A stretch of 64,000 nucleotides of DNA from Chrysaora quinquecirrha (lineage: Eukaryota > Cnidaria > Scyphozoa > Semaeostomeae > Pelagiidae): assembly GCA_014526335.1 (NCBI GenBank), contig JACTAT010000182.1:310001-374000 (forward strand), in the 5' to 3' direction. Position 1 is the first letter of the stretch; each line of letters begins with the position of its first letter. A program made the position numbers and the translations under genes. The notes under the pieces were generated by a model. It saw nothing but the letters and a program-made list of their open reading frames with translations, made no database searches and was not told the DNA's origin. This document shows positions 1 through 11,391 of the stretch, in pieces.

Positions 1-17
1 TATCAATGTTATCAAAC

Positions 18-3000
18 CTGCAAACCATTCCAGCATATGAGTAGCATATCATTTTTGGTGCAAATTGATTTATCACGGAATGAAAACCTTCCAAGCAGCT
101 TGTCTGGGCTTTTTGTGAGCTCCTTTACAAGTTTCTCATATGGAATGGAATCTCGAAAAAATGGAAATATGTTAATTTGCAAGGGCAAAAAATCAACAAA
201 ATCACACACAAGTAGATTATATTATCAATTCATCAGACACATACCTTTCAATAACCATTTCGGTGCTGCAATGTTTGGTCCATGTGAGCATTTATTGAAA
301 AGAGGATCATCAAAGTTCTCATGTTTGTTCACTATGTGGCTTAAGAATGCTTTAAACTTTGCTAAAATAACATCACCATTCTCATCAAATGTAGATGTGG
401 CACTCCAATACAAATGATTCTTGCAAGATTTGATCCAGTCGTTGATTATCTCCAGACCTTTTTCCTTGCCAAGCTTGATCATAACTTTGTTTATTTCTAA
501 AAGAAGAACCAAAATATTTTGTCAGAATTTGAACTTCATTCAGGTTTCTCAAAATGTTTTACTTCAGCTACATTTATTGCATTAAAAACTTACTTTTTGC
601 AATATGCCAAAGATCAAAGCGATGTTTGATGTTAGGTTGACTGTCGCTCATAAATGCAGCAATGCTTGTATGCCGATCGCTAACAAACTTTGAAATTGTT
701 ATACCAGAATCTAATAATTGATCCAAACACTTCTTAAATCCATAAAATTCCATAGCGCTACTACTACCAGCTTGATTTTTCTGGAAAATGTAAATGGCAA
801 AAATCATTACTTAGTAAAGAACCAAATTTTTACATCTGAGTGAGAAAACCAGCCACATATTCCACTAACAAGTTACCAAAAGTTTTCAAGCAAGTATTTG
901 TTCATTTGTGTCTGTGACAGGAAATTAAGAACACATTGAAAAACTTACTTGGACAAGGTTGAAATGTATTACAGATGAATTAGAACAAGAATAAACTGAG
1001 TAAGCACAGTATTTAGCACTATGACCCATGCTGTCATGACGAGCATCTCCAGCAAGAACTATTGAATCTTGACTATTCTTTATCTTTTGCAGCAGTTGAT
1101 TTTGATAATTTTTCCAGTGGAGGTAAATAGCTGGAAAAAGTTTAGTCTGGAAGAAATAAGATTGCTACTGTAATCTGCCAACAAGTTGAGCCTTTTAAAG
1201 ACAAATGCATTATTTGAATAGAAAGTGAGAGTACTCGTACTTTGCAATTCAAGAAAAAAGAACACATTTTACCCTTTGATGCTTAAAGTATGTTGATAAT
1301 GATATTGTCCCAAGACTCATGTGCTTAGAAATCTGGTTGACCTTTGATATCGAGCCTCCAGCAAGTAAAGTAGACATACTCAGAAGAAAGTTTCCAGCTG
1401 GTATCCTTGTTCCTGTCATTTGAGGTTGACTTCTCCAGACGTTCTCTTTTCTACATTTGGGATTGATACAGAAACTCCTAATTGAAATCATTGTTCCACA
1501 TTTCCTTGCTTCTGTACTTGGATTATCAGTTTTGCAAAAGTGACAGAACTTGAAAAGCAGTAAGATCTGAGTGAGGAATACAATAAACTTTGGTTCTTTG
1601 CGCAAATTGGCTTCATTTGAAACAGTCCTATAACAAGATAGGTACTTGTATGTATCGTAATTATTATTGTATATGATTATTATAAAAAACAGAAATGCTC
1701 TTAAAACATAAACCAATTAGTTTATATTTAAAGAGCATTTCTTTTGTTGTCATAGCAAAGTTTACTCACACATAAGGATCTTCTGAGTCTGATTCACTGT
1801 CTGAGTCACTACTATCGGATTTCTCTGATGGTTGATACTCGGGCATTTCTTCATCCTCAACATCAAACTGGTCCTCTTCACATACAAAATCTTCGCAATA
1901 TTCAGAATCAGAATCTTCGCTAACACTTCCCTCAGTATTTTCATCCTTGTTTTTATTTATTTGTGGGGTAGCTTTTTTAGGGGACTTCAGCCTCATCAAT
2001 TTGTTTAGCTTTCCTGTAAATTTGAACAAGTTTTATTTTTCATCTTCTATTAACATCAATATTTTATTTTAAGTGATGGCTACATATGCTTTATAAATAG
2101 CAGTCGAAATACAAACTTACTCTGTAGTTTCTGATTCCTTATCCCTTGTCGTGATAATAAAACCCTCAAGGGAATTATTTTGTTTTTCGCCATCCTAAGT
2201 GAATTATCATCTGATGATTGCTCTTTCTGAGGATATCTGCTGTTTGCAAAATCTTGAGACTGCAAAGAATATTATGAAGGTGAGAGCAGGGAGCTTATAT
2301 AACCTTCTATAAGCTATATCTGTGAGTGTTATAAGTTCCCTGTTTGAGAGTCTCACCTCTCTTATAGGCATATATCGTATTGGTATGAAAGAAAGATTAA
2401 AAATATCACTTGTGCAATCTATTTTTTTTGAGATATTTTATTCCTACCTCAGTTTCATCATTAGAAACCATTGAAAAATTAAATTCCTGTATTGGAGCTG
2501 GAGTACTGATCAGTTCTTCAGGTTGTTCAGAAGTACTACTGCTGCTTGGGATGGATTCCAATGGTAAAAGTTCAGGATGAGTTGCGCTGGGTTTATTCAA
2601 ATCTTTTATTATCTGCGAAAAATTTTCAAAATTTCAGCACATTACTCTAAAATATTTACGATTATATTTAAAAAAGATAGGAAATAATGAAAGAGTGGCG
2701 AAGAAGATAGGACAGCCAACGTGAGCAACTTACGCTCTTAGGCCTATTAGATTTTAGGCTTACCTTTCTTCTTGCTCTAGCAGACATCCCTTGGTCATCA
2801 TCCTTTGGTTGCAAAATTGTAGGATATGAAATCCCACCAATTTTATCAAAAATAAGCCTCAGAGTTGTTCCTGGTATCATAACTTTGCGAACAAAACTTT
2901 CCCGCGTGAAATGTACAGAACAGACTGAAGTGTTTTGTTGAGTTCCCATTTGTCTGCCCGTTTCGAATTGATGAAATCAATCCATTTCTTCCTTCTTCTC

Positions 3001-3107
3001 TTGGCTTCTGCACGGTCATCATTATGAAAAGGAACTTTATGGAGAGCAATGCATCTTGTTTTATCAGGAATATTCCCACAAGTTGGTAAAATACATCTAA
3101 ACGGCAT
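18..3107 (-). pseudogene. THAP-domain DDE transposase-like gene, nine exons, 3' end outside window
   Basis: Nine exons can be joined by GT-AG introns whose phases all agree: 2734-3107, 2448-2612, 2121-2259, 1770-2013, 1273-1627, 949-1146, 594-780, 245-496, 18-151. Exon 1 starts at ATG 3107 and encodes a THAP DNA-binding domain (MPFRC, the conserved W, then CSVHF). Exon 4 is very acidic and Ser-rich. Exon 5 holds cysteine pairs (FCHFC, then CINPKC), a conserved GT and a WRSQP block. Exon 6 carries the first likely catalytic Asp in GDARHDSMGHSAKY, exon 7 the second in SDRH, and exon 8 the NHLYW-type block. THAP plus DDE suggests a Kolobok-like transposon or a gene derived from one; the superfamily name is inference. 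Two one-base shifts break it, near 2940 inside the THAP domain and near 100 in exon 9. The last exons lie beyond base 1. Confidence 0.7.
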
Positions 3108-3186
3108 ATTTTCAGTGTGTGTGACCGGCGAAAATTTCTAGTGTTTACTACGAGCAGCTCATGAATGAATTTATTGGTGCCTACTA

Positions 3187-3335
3187 TGACGTCAAACATG
3201 ACTCTCCCCAATCCCCAGAATTTCCCGGTCCTGAATCATAAAAGATTACGTAATCGCCGAATTTCTGAAACTTTCTTGCGTCATAACTAATGAACCACAC
3301 CTCCGATTTAAATAATTTTTTCGTTTCTGACGTCA
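3187..3335. promoter_or_regulatory. Two palindromic CRE-type sites upstream of the THAP gene
   Basis: TGACGTCA occurs at 3187-3194 and again at 3328-3335, that is 80 and 221 bases upstream of the ATG at 3107. This is the consensus for CREB/ATF bZIP factors. Two exact 8-bp sites within 150 bp of a predicted start are suggestive of a promoter, but no TATA box or initiator is evident and function is inference. Confidence 0.35.
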
Positions 3336-3565
3336 GCGCATCGAATTCTATTCAGAAACTTAAAAAAAAAATTTAGTGAAGAGGCACTTGACCACCAACC
3401 ACCAAAGAGTCCAAACCTACTTTAAAATAAAAATCACTATGACATTAATGACCTCCTCGAGTGGCACTTGACCCCACCTGAAGCCGGTCTATAAGTGAAA
3501 TTGAGGAAGACAACAAAGCTGATTGTGCAGAAGAAATAGAGAACAGTGGAAATTTCAAGGACGAG
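3336..3565. other. Leader of the BEL/Pao element, no LTR recognised
   Basis: Between the CRE sites and the gag frame the sequence contains two imperfect copies of a GGCACTTGACC motif (about 3384 and 3462). I could not find a matching direct repeat downstream of the pol fragment, so no LTR is called. Confidence 0.3.
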
Positions 3566-6409
3566 GTGAGCTATGCTTTGTTACAAATAGAAGATTTAAA
3601 GCATAAAATTTCACAGTCACAATCAGTGGATGTGTCATTTCCCAGCATTCAACCAGCACCAGTCTTACAAAGAAATAATTCTGTAGAATCTCTGTCAAGC
3701 TCAGATTCAGGTTCATCAGTATTTTCGAGCAGAAGACAGCGGGTTAAGCTGCCCAAAATGGAGATTAAGAAGTTTTCTGGACGCCCCCAAGAATGGCAAG
3801 AGTTTTGGGATAGTTTTAAAAGCACAGTACACGAGAATGAAGAGCTCAGTGATATCGATAACTTTAACTTTCTGAAACACTTTCTGGAAGATATGGCAAG
3901 AAAGGTAATTGCGGGTCTCGAGCTTACCAAAGAGAATTATAAGACAGCGGTTACACTGCTAGAGAAATGATTTGCAAGGCCTGAAATCATAAAAAATGCA
4001 CATATAAATGCGATTATCAAGGCACAGAGTGTTTTTAACGAGAAAAGCGTAGGGGGATTGAGAGAATTGTTCGACCTGAGAGAAAATCATCACAGAGGAC
4101 TCAAAGCACTGAAAGTTGAAGAGTCAAGTTATTCGAGTATATTGGTACCAGTCGTGATGGATAAAATACCAGGACCAGTCCGTCTGAACATGATCCGAGG
4201 CACACAGAACCATGCAGCGTGGCAGATGAGTGAGATGTTGAAAGCTTTTGAGCAAGAGCTTGATATCAGGGAGCGACATGTTTCACTCTTTGGCGGAAAT
4301 AACGGTCCCTGTGGAAATGGAGAGAAATCCGAATCGAGAACGAGGTCATCTGGTCGAAATGGAGGTCCAACAACTGGAAGTGCATTGCTGATAAAACAAG
4401 ATGGCGGGAAGAAGTGCATATTTGGCAGTGGAGAACACGAAGAATCATCATGTAAATCTGTACAAGACCCGGAAGAGCGTAAGAAGCTTATAGCTAAGCA
4501 GGGACGTTGTTTCATTTGCCTTTATAAAGGTCATAGAGCCTTCGAATGCAGAAATAAGGCACAGCTTTGTAAGCGAGCAAAACATCACATTTCTCTTTGT
4601 AACGGTAATATTGGCAGTAATGTTAATGCTAACTCGGCAGTAGAAGTTCCTGTAAAAACACTTATTACGCCCCCTGCTAACACTTCCAATGCCACATCAT
4701 GTGTAGAAAGCACAGGATATGGAGGAGGGGTATTTTGCAGACCGCACAGGCTATAGCTAAGGGTACTAAGGATCTTAAGTTGCGCGTCCTCCTAGATACT
4801 GGCAGGCACAAGAGGTTTGTGACTAGTAAGTTGGCACAGCAGTTAGGGGTTGGGCCTAAAAGGGTAGAACCCCTAGGGATTAAGACCTTTGAGTCCAAGA
4901 GCATTGATGAGGAGATAAGACAAGTGGTGGAGCTTCAGTTGATGTCTGCGGATGGGGACAAGAAAGTTACAGTGGAAGCTTATGTGGTTGATAAAATCTC
5001 AGACGTGAATAATGAACATATTGAAATTGTTTAAAAAGATTATCCTCATTTGTCATGTATTTGGTTTTCAGATGTTTGTACCTTTCAGGGTACATTTGAA
5101 ATAGATATTTTGATAGGAGTTGATTATCTCTTGGAGGTACAAGAAGATGAAACAATTAAAGGTGAACCAGGCCAGCCAGTGGCAGTCAGGACCAAGTTTG
5201 GATGGGTGTTGTCTGCTCCGTTAAAAGGTAAGAGTGAGAAGAACACATTAACAACTAACATATCTCTGGTTCTTGATTCTACCCCTATTGGTACTCATGC
5301 TGGACATATTTCAAATAAAAAGCAAACACTCAAGGAAGATCTCAACAGACTGTGGGATCTAGAGACCTTAGGGATAAGAAGAGGAGATGGGGTATATGAA
5401 GACTTGTTAGACACAGTCAGGTTTTCTGGGGAAAGGTACTCTGTTACACTTCCCTTGAAACTGGGGCACAAGCCCCTGCCTTCTAATTATGATAATAGTC
5501 TTTGCAGGTTAAAATCACAGATTCATAAGCTCAAAAAGACCCCTTCAGTATTGGAAGCCTGTAATGACATAATTAAAGAACAAGAAAAAGCTGGAATAAT
5601 TGAGAAGGTGTCTAACTTGGATAAAGCAGACAAGATCCACTATTTACCCCATCAAACTGTCATTCGTAATGAAGCTGAGAGTACCAAGGTAAGAATGGTC
5701 TTTGATTCCTCTTCTAAGAATGAAATCTGGAACTTTCTTGAACGAATGTATTCATGTGGGGCCACCACTTAATCCACTTTTATTTGATATAATGTTGAGA
5801 TTCAGGGAGCACAGGGTCGCAATAGTGGCAGATATAGAGAAGGCTTTTCTAAATATAGAGGTTGACCCCAAAGATAGGGATTGTTTGAGGTTTTTTTGGT
5901 TGAGTGATATCAATGCTAAGGAACCGCATATAGAAGTATATTGGTTTAACAGGGTCGTCTTTGGGGTTAATTGCTCTCCCTTTCTACTAAATGCCGTCAT
6001 AAGATATCACTTGAATAAATATGCAGAGGAAGATCCTATGTTTGTAACTAGAATGACTAACAGCTTTTATGTGGATGACATAGTGACAGGAACATCTGAT
6101 GTAGAGAGTGGGATACAGTTATACGAGAAGGCAAAATCAAGGATGAAAGCAGGTGGCTTTAATCTCAGGAAATGGAAAACCAATAAGTTGTCATTGCAAA
6201 CAGAAATAGCAAAGGGAGAAGGTCTTAAAAGTGATAGCTTGGATTCACCCCTGAGTGTAAGTGATGAGACTTATGCCAAAGAGAGTTTAGGTAAGGGTGA
6301 CAACAAGGGAAAGAATAAGGTATTAGGTACTACTTGGGATGTTGCACAGGATAGATTTGAATTCAATTTGATCAAATTTGGGGCCACAGGAGAACATGAA
6401 TCAAACTAA
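3566..6409 (+). pseudogene. Truncated BEL/Pao LTR retrotransposon gag-protease-RT
   Basis: The gag half (3566-4756, one frame) has the PKMEIKKFSGRPQEWQEFW capsid-like block of BEL/Pao elements and a CX2CX4HX4C zinc knuckle (CFICLYKGHRAFEC) near 4509. A TGA at 3968 interrupts it. The frame shifts by one near 4735 into an aspartic protease (LLDTG near 4790, GVDYLLEV near 5120), which carries a TAA at 5032. A further shift near 5745 leads into reverse transcriptase, with ADIEKAF and the YVDD active site at 6068-6079. The fragment ends in the connection region (LGTTWDVAQDRFEF) at 6409. RNase H, integrase and both LTRs are absent, so this is a 5' fragment with two stops and two frameshifts: dead, but well enough preserved for family assignment. 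Confidence 0.85.
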
Positions 6410-7165
6410 GCCAATGTCAAATTTTTGACATTCTGGGGCAATCTGGCTACTCCCTGAGTTGCAGGCCTTGTTGCAAAACAGCAGAAATTTCATTTAATTT
6501 GTATTTGGCGGCTGATCTATTCTTGAATATAATTGATACTTTCTAACTCTTTTTTGTTGCATCTCAAGCCTTGCAAGATAGTTCGCAGCAAGTGCTGGAG
6601 AAAGGTATGATGTAGGGTATAGCATTTTAACCCAAGGAAGGATGTATTGATAATGCTTGGGGTGGTTTAATGATTAGAGTAGGACTTTCGAAAAAGAGCT
6701 TGTAACAAATTGGTAAGAACTTGTAACTTTTCATTTCGGAATAATTATTTATTCACAGGCAAAAAGACAGTAAGAGAGTAAGTATAAAAAAGGAATCGTA
6801 GTTTTCACATCTTGTCAGTTGATTATAAAATTTGTAAAATCAGAATATAATTGTTGCTGTTGTTAATGGCAGTGGCTTGCTCCCTCAAACCATCCACTGT
6901 GAAGATAGATTCACTACATACTGTAAGTCCCACTGCTTCACTTCAAATGCCTCCTCAATCATTCAGATTGACTCCAGATTCCACAAATAAGTTTAGTTGG
7001 TTTGTTATGACAAGATCTATACAAGACATACTTTCACCTCTTATGTTTGTTGGCTCCACAATTAACTGGTATAAATTATTTGTTCAAGTAGCTCATCGAA
7101 AGCAGTTCCCTCAGGATTCTTAGTTCCCCCCTCCCGTCATTGTGCAGATTGACTGTTGAAGTTAT
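6410..7165. other. Non-coding, AT-rich stretch
   Basis: No recognisable coding similarity. It may contain decayed 3' sequence of the BEL/Pao copy, but no integrase or RNase H motif could be read in any frame. The open frame at 6851-7123 resembles no family I know. Confidence 0.4.
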
Positions 7166-7169
7166 TATA

Positions 7170-7510
7170 GTCATATAGGGCCTTTCTCTTTTTGCATATG
7201 ATCTAAATTGCAGATAATCCATGAAAACTTGGAATTGTTAATTATTTTTAATAGAACTTTGATAAACAGCTACAAAAATTTTTTTATGCAAAATGGTTAT
7301 CTCAACAACAATCCTCTCCAGCAAAATGGCTAGACCTTTTCTTCGTTGAATTGGCAGTCCTTAACGATAATAAAAAGCCACTCCCCTAGGCTTAAGTTTG
7401 CTCGGATGATCACTATAGTAAATTTCCCTGCTAAAACCTTGAATGAAAATGTCCTCTTTATTGACTGATTCGCTCAACATAGTCCGAGAAAACGCCATAA
7501 CATCAGTCTC
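7170..7510 (-). pseudogene. Non-LTR retrotransposon endonuclease fragment
   Basis: Minus-strand translation gives the pattern DHPSKLKPRGVAFYYR, a stop, GLPIQRR, then ILLERIVVEITI and FVAVYQSS. This matches the HPxNxxRGGVxIYYK / LPIKRR / CIVxEITI / YRSPSQN segment of apurinic-type endonuclease domains of LINE elements (exo/endo/phosphatase family). Stops and frame changes show it is dead. It is the same region of the same kind of element as the fragment at 50.1-50.7 kb. Confidence 0.5.
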
Positions 7511-7968
7511 ATCGAACAATTGTCTAAGGTATACAATTGTCTAAGGTTTAGAATTGTCTTTAGTATAGAATTACAAACTAACATAAAAATACCAGATTAT
7601 CAGCACATTGCAAACATGATGTATAATGAACAGATAAATTTCAAAAGTGATGAAGAAAAGGAAACAGGAAATGAAAATTCTGATTCAGACAATGAAATTG
7701 GCTGTACTTTTAGCAAAACTGTGTGCCTCCTAAATATGGTTTTCCACCAGTTGAAAAAATGAACGCACAAAGCAGCATTAGAAACATGAATCAAGCCAAA
7801 CGACACGACCAGAGGACAACTTTGCATAGCAGAAACACAATTGCCCATGCCAAGAATGTTTTACTTTTTTTCCCAACTTTTGTCTTGTCACATCAAAATT
7901 TTGCACTTTTGTTAAATAACCTTGCCATTGATGTCTGATTTCAGATGCAAAAATGGTTACAAGACTAA

Positions 7969-8310
7969 GTGACAAAGCTGCCTTCTGCTGAACATGACCA
8001 CCGAGTATTTACACAGATTCTCAGATAATTTGCAGCCCCTACATGCAATATCCAAAACATAGGGAAATATTGCAACTTTTCCAGAAATAATTTAACAAAG
8101 GGGCATTCTGCTGCACATTCTTAGAGAATTTGTTTCCTTTAAATGAAATATCCCCGAAAATAGGAAAATATTGTGACTTTTTCATGTGACAAAGGGGCAT
8201 TCTGCTGAAAATGACAAAGTATATGCACACATATATGCACACATTCTTAGGTAATTCACTGTCTTTACATGAAATTTCCCCAAAATTTGGGAAATGTTGC
8301 TCTTTTTACA
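7969..8310. repeat. Diverged tandem repeat, about three copies of 100-125 bp
   Basis: Three units begin near 7970, 8095 and 8196 with (G)ACAAAG(GG)GCATTCTGCTG. They share CACATTCTTAG(A/G)(G/T)AATT, TTTACATGAAATxTCCCC and GGGAAATxTTG blocks in the same order. Divergence among copies is substantial. Confidence 0.7.
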
Positions 8311-8396
8311 AATGGTGGAGATGAAAAACTCAACAATTTCAACTTTCTTCATGAAAAATATTGTATAAAACAAAGAATTAATGCAAAATACTTAGG

Positions 8397-8600
8397 TTAA
8401 TATGAGATCAAAATTTCAAACACTGTGGAAATGACGTCATTCATAGCATGAATAAGATATAAAGAGAACTGAATCAGAACCTTGTTATCAGAACTTGGCG
8501 TAGAATTAGGTTTGAATTTAGGTAATTTTATTTTCAATTCCTCTAGTCTATTGTTAATTGCAACAGTTAAGTTTTCATCAATAATTTTAACTGTGTCCAC
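8397..8600 (-). CDS. Short uncharacterised open frame
   Basis: A 67-residue minus-strand frame containing DTVKIIDENLTVAINNRLEEL, hydrophilic and helix-forming in appearance. I do not recognise it. It may be an exon or the edge of an unknown element; a TGACGTCA palindrome lies within it near 8433. Confidence 0.2.
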   Translation of the reverse strand: MDTVKIIDENLTVAINNRLEELKIKLPKFKPNSTPSSDNKVLIQFSLYLIHAMNDVISTVFEILISY

Positions 8601-9003
8601 ATTGAACTCATAACTTCGCCTTTTTTCTTTTTGTTGTTCAAATGCTTTATGGATACAGGATCATGGAGTATTCTACAGATAGCACTGACCCCTCATTGCA
8701 CAACTGAGATAGCGTCCTGAGATAATATAATCATTTTGCAGACAATTCAGCTCTTGTCCGTTGCTTTTATAGCAAAAAGCCAGAATGGTGAATCAGTGAA
8801 TATTGCAAGAATAGTCATTTCCTCCTTTGAACTATTATTGGTAGATTAGTGGGACATCTTAATTAAATCTTCCGTAAAACACCACAACCACTGAGAAATG
8901 ATTCCTATGTATCTTTCATTTCTTATTGTTGTAAGCACATCGATTTCCCTTTCGTAAATTTTTGCAAAACATGTAAATGGGGGCAGCATAATTTAAGTTG
9001 TGA

Positions 9004-9166
9004 AATTTTGCTGCAAATTGGCAGCAAGGGAAACTCATGGGTGCTGATTTCAAATCTGAAATTTATTTTTCAAACTTTCTAAGTGTTGGTGGTCAAATGG
9101 GGGCTAATTAGGTAAATGGGGGCAGAACAATGAAAATAATGCAATTTTTCTGAAAAGTGGCAAAAA
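9004..9166. repeat. Left inverted repeat of a piggyBac-like element
   Basis: This block is an inverted copy of 11,238-11,391. The shared core contains GGGTGCTGATTTCAAATCTG, a TTTATTTTTCAAA run, a CAAATGGGGG motif and an AGGTAAATxGGGGC motif. About 155 bp align with scattered mismatches. It flanks remnants of a minus-strand transposase. Confidence 0.7.
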
Positions 9167-9423
9167 GTGGTTATAAATTGAAGCATAAAAATAATTGTCT
9201 ATTGATACATAATAAAAAATGGCACAAGTTACCAGAATAATTAATACCTTCTTTACTCATCCTCGTGCTGTGAAGGCTAATGAAGTTAATGGAGCAGAAA
9301 AAGGAAAATTATGCAATTTTGCTGCAAAGTGGAAGAAAGAGATTAAGCATAAAAATTGTCTATTGCTACATAATAAAAAATGTCCCTAGTTACCAGAATA
9401 ATTAATTACTTCTTTACTCATCC
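9122..9423. repeat. Direct duplication, two ~135 bp copies
   Basis: Copies at 9122-9261 and 9294-9423 share TATGCAATTTTxCTG, AAGCATAAAAA, TTGTCTATTG and ACATAATAAAAAATG, then ACCAGAATAATTAAT and CTTCTTTACTCATCC. The first copy overlaps the inner end of the left inverted repeat, so this looks like a subterminal duplication inside the piggyBac-like element. Confidence 0.7.
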
Positions 9424-9429
9424 ACTAAC

Positions 9430-10900
9430 TTGGCAAATCAAAATCACGATTACTGTAAAAGGTATTCCAGCACTGCCTGCACTTTGAACATTTAAAAGAA
9501 GATTTCATGCCACCACAGATTTGACAACGGAGCCTTTTGTCTTTGGTTGCTGTGTCTTGCTCTGATGATGGCGTTCTTGTTTGTGGGATCTCTGATAGGC
9601 TTCCTTTGAAAAGAATACACTGTACGGTAACAAAATAGCGGAATCTTACTTGTAAGGTATCAAGCTAGAATCCTGTTCTAATATGGATCGAAGCCTGACA
9701 CATTTTAATGGGCATTGTTCTCGATTGAACATGTTTCTGCTTGACACAGATGCTTATAAATTTGAAGGTCCCAGGCATAGTGCAGCTGAACCGTTCACCT
9801 AGTAGATAGTGGAGTTGTTTCTCTGCCATTCCTTACTTTGTGAATTTCCCACACCTGTATAGTCGATGGTACATCATTATCTAAAAAAATTGCTGTCATT
9901 CAAATAAGTGATATTTATATCACCATGATGCAGTCACTGCGAGAGGCCACATGGAAACTGCCTTGCTTGTGAGAGGGATTCTTTGCCTCCTTTAGGTATA
10001 TGAGCAGTTCCGCATCCTTGAGTTGCTACAAACCTTGCTCCCCACAGCGATGTGGCATCTTTGACTAGATCAGCATTTGGATGACCTCTGTTAAACAAAA
10101 TTGTCTTCCTTTTATTTGTCCGCCCATCTGTTAGCTGTTCAATGATTCTCCTTCACTTATCCATATGAGATTTTTCTCTACTTTCACAAGGTGGCTGTAG
10201 ATGAAATATACAACTTGCTGCTGCAATCTGCGATTTTTTCTACAGTCCAACCCATGCTAATTGGCTTATCTGGATTTTATGTTTTCATTGGGTTGCACAT
10301 GCTCTTGCTCACAATCCTACCCTCATTTGTAAAAATCCATTTACCAGGAACCCATAGCGCTGCTGAATTTTTTTGCAGGTAGTTTTGAACCAGCAACAAT
10401 ATTCTGAAAAGGATGGTTTGAGTTGCTTTTTTGTGGAGGAACCTCTGAATCTTTAGTGCATTTAAAGTGCTTCAATATCAATATATAATGACCTTCTTTA
10501 TTTGTGGTTGAGATTTCAGATCATCTTTGTTCCATGTCCAGTATATCTAGCTGTAATTTAGCAACCCTATATGCCATTTCATGGCAAGAAACCCTTTTAA
10601 AAGGATATGGCCTTGTTCATTACATTGAAGATGACCAATTTTGTTTTGAAATTCTTGGTCATTTCTCACATGCTCTTAGTTACTTCCTAACAAGTATCTA
10701 AAAATTCATCACCAAGAACAACTTTGAGAATGTTAGCAGGTGTTGTATCATTGGGAAAAACCTGAGATAGCTGCCCCAAAGTGTTACTATAGCCCTCCTG
10801 GTCATTGAAATTTGCTGTTCCTTTGACCAGTGTCAGCCACCTCGCAAATCATTGTCATTTTCAAATGGGTCATTTAGCTCATTTTCCTTCTCATCATCAC
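9430..10900 (-). pseudogene. Decayed piggyBac-like (DDE_Tnp_1_7 type) transposase
   Basis: No long frame survives, but minus-strand translation gives recognisable pieces in order. Near 10,330-10,240: a GRIVSKSMCNPMKT then NPDKPISMGWTVEKI block, resembling the DDE region of some invertebrate piggyBac relatives. Near 10,090-10,000: SLWGARFVATQGCGTAHIPK. Near 9530-9440: a C-terminal cysteine cluster CQICGGMKSSFKCSKCRQCW, like the Zn-binding tail of piggyBac transposases. An N-terminal piece around 10,860-10,690 contains NTLGQLSQVFPNDTTPANIL. Flanking ~155 bp inverted repeats support a DNA transposon. Assignment to piggyBac rests on the cysteine tail and the NPDKP block and is moderate. Confidence 0.45.
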
Positions 10901-11237
10901 CCTCATTGAAATGATTTTTCACAGTATTCCCAATCACTAGAAAAGGTTACTATTCTAAATTGGTCATCTCTGTTACTGAAGGCCAAGTTGCTGGCGTTGA
11001 CATATTTTACTTTATGAAGTGTCAGACAATTAATTTCAATTGCTAAAATTTATAAGCATTCTCTGCAAGTTCCCCATTCAATCCAATACCCTGAAATATA
11101 TTTATTAAAAACAAAACGACCCAAGAGATTGGTTCCAAAATCAAGTAGCTCTTCTTACCACTTTTAAGCAGGATTGCATAATTTTTTGGATTAGTTCAGA
11201 TTCAAAATAAGCATCTCGAATTACCCCTTTCTGTCAA

Positions 11238-11391
11238 TTTTCAGCAAAGTCGTCCATCTTTCATTTTTCCGCCCCTATTTACCTGATTTACCCCCATTTG
11301 ACTCCAAAACCTAGAAATTTTGAAAAATAAATTTCAGATTTGAAATCAGCACCCAAGTTTACCCCTTTCTGCCAATTTTCAGCGAAATAGC
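11238..11391. repeat. Right inverted repeat of a piggyBac-like element
   Basis: Inverted copy of 9004-9166 (see that entry). Together they bound about 2.4 kb containing the decayed minus-strand transposase. Confidence 0.7.

Noticed and set aside
3336..3480. BEL/Pao 5' LTR
   Set aside because: The repeated GGCACTTGACC motif is too short and has no partner downstream of 6,409.
9900..10700. Plus-strand open frames at 10,191-10,382 and 10,504-10,701
   Set aside because: They lie opposite the minus-strand piggyBac-like remnant and show no family resemblance of their own.
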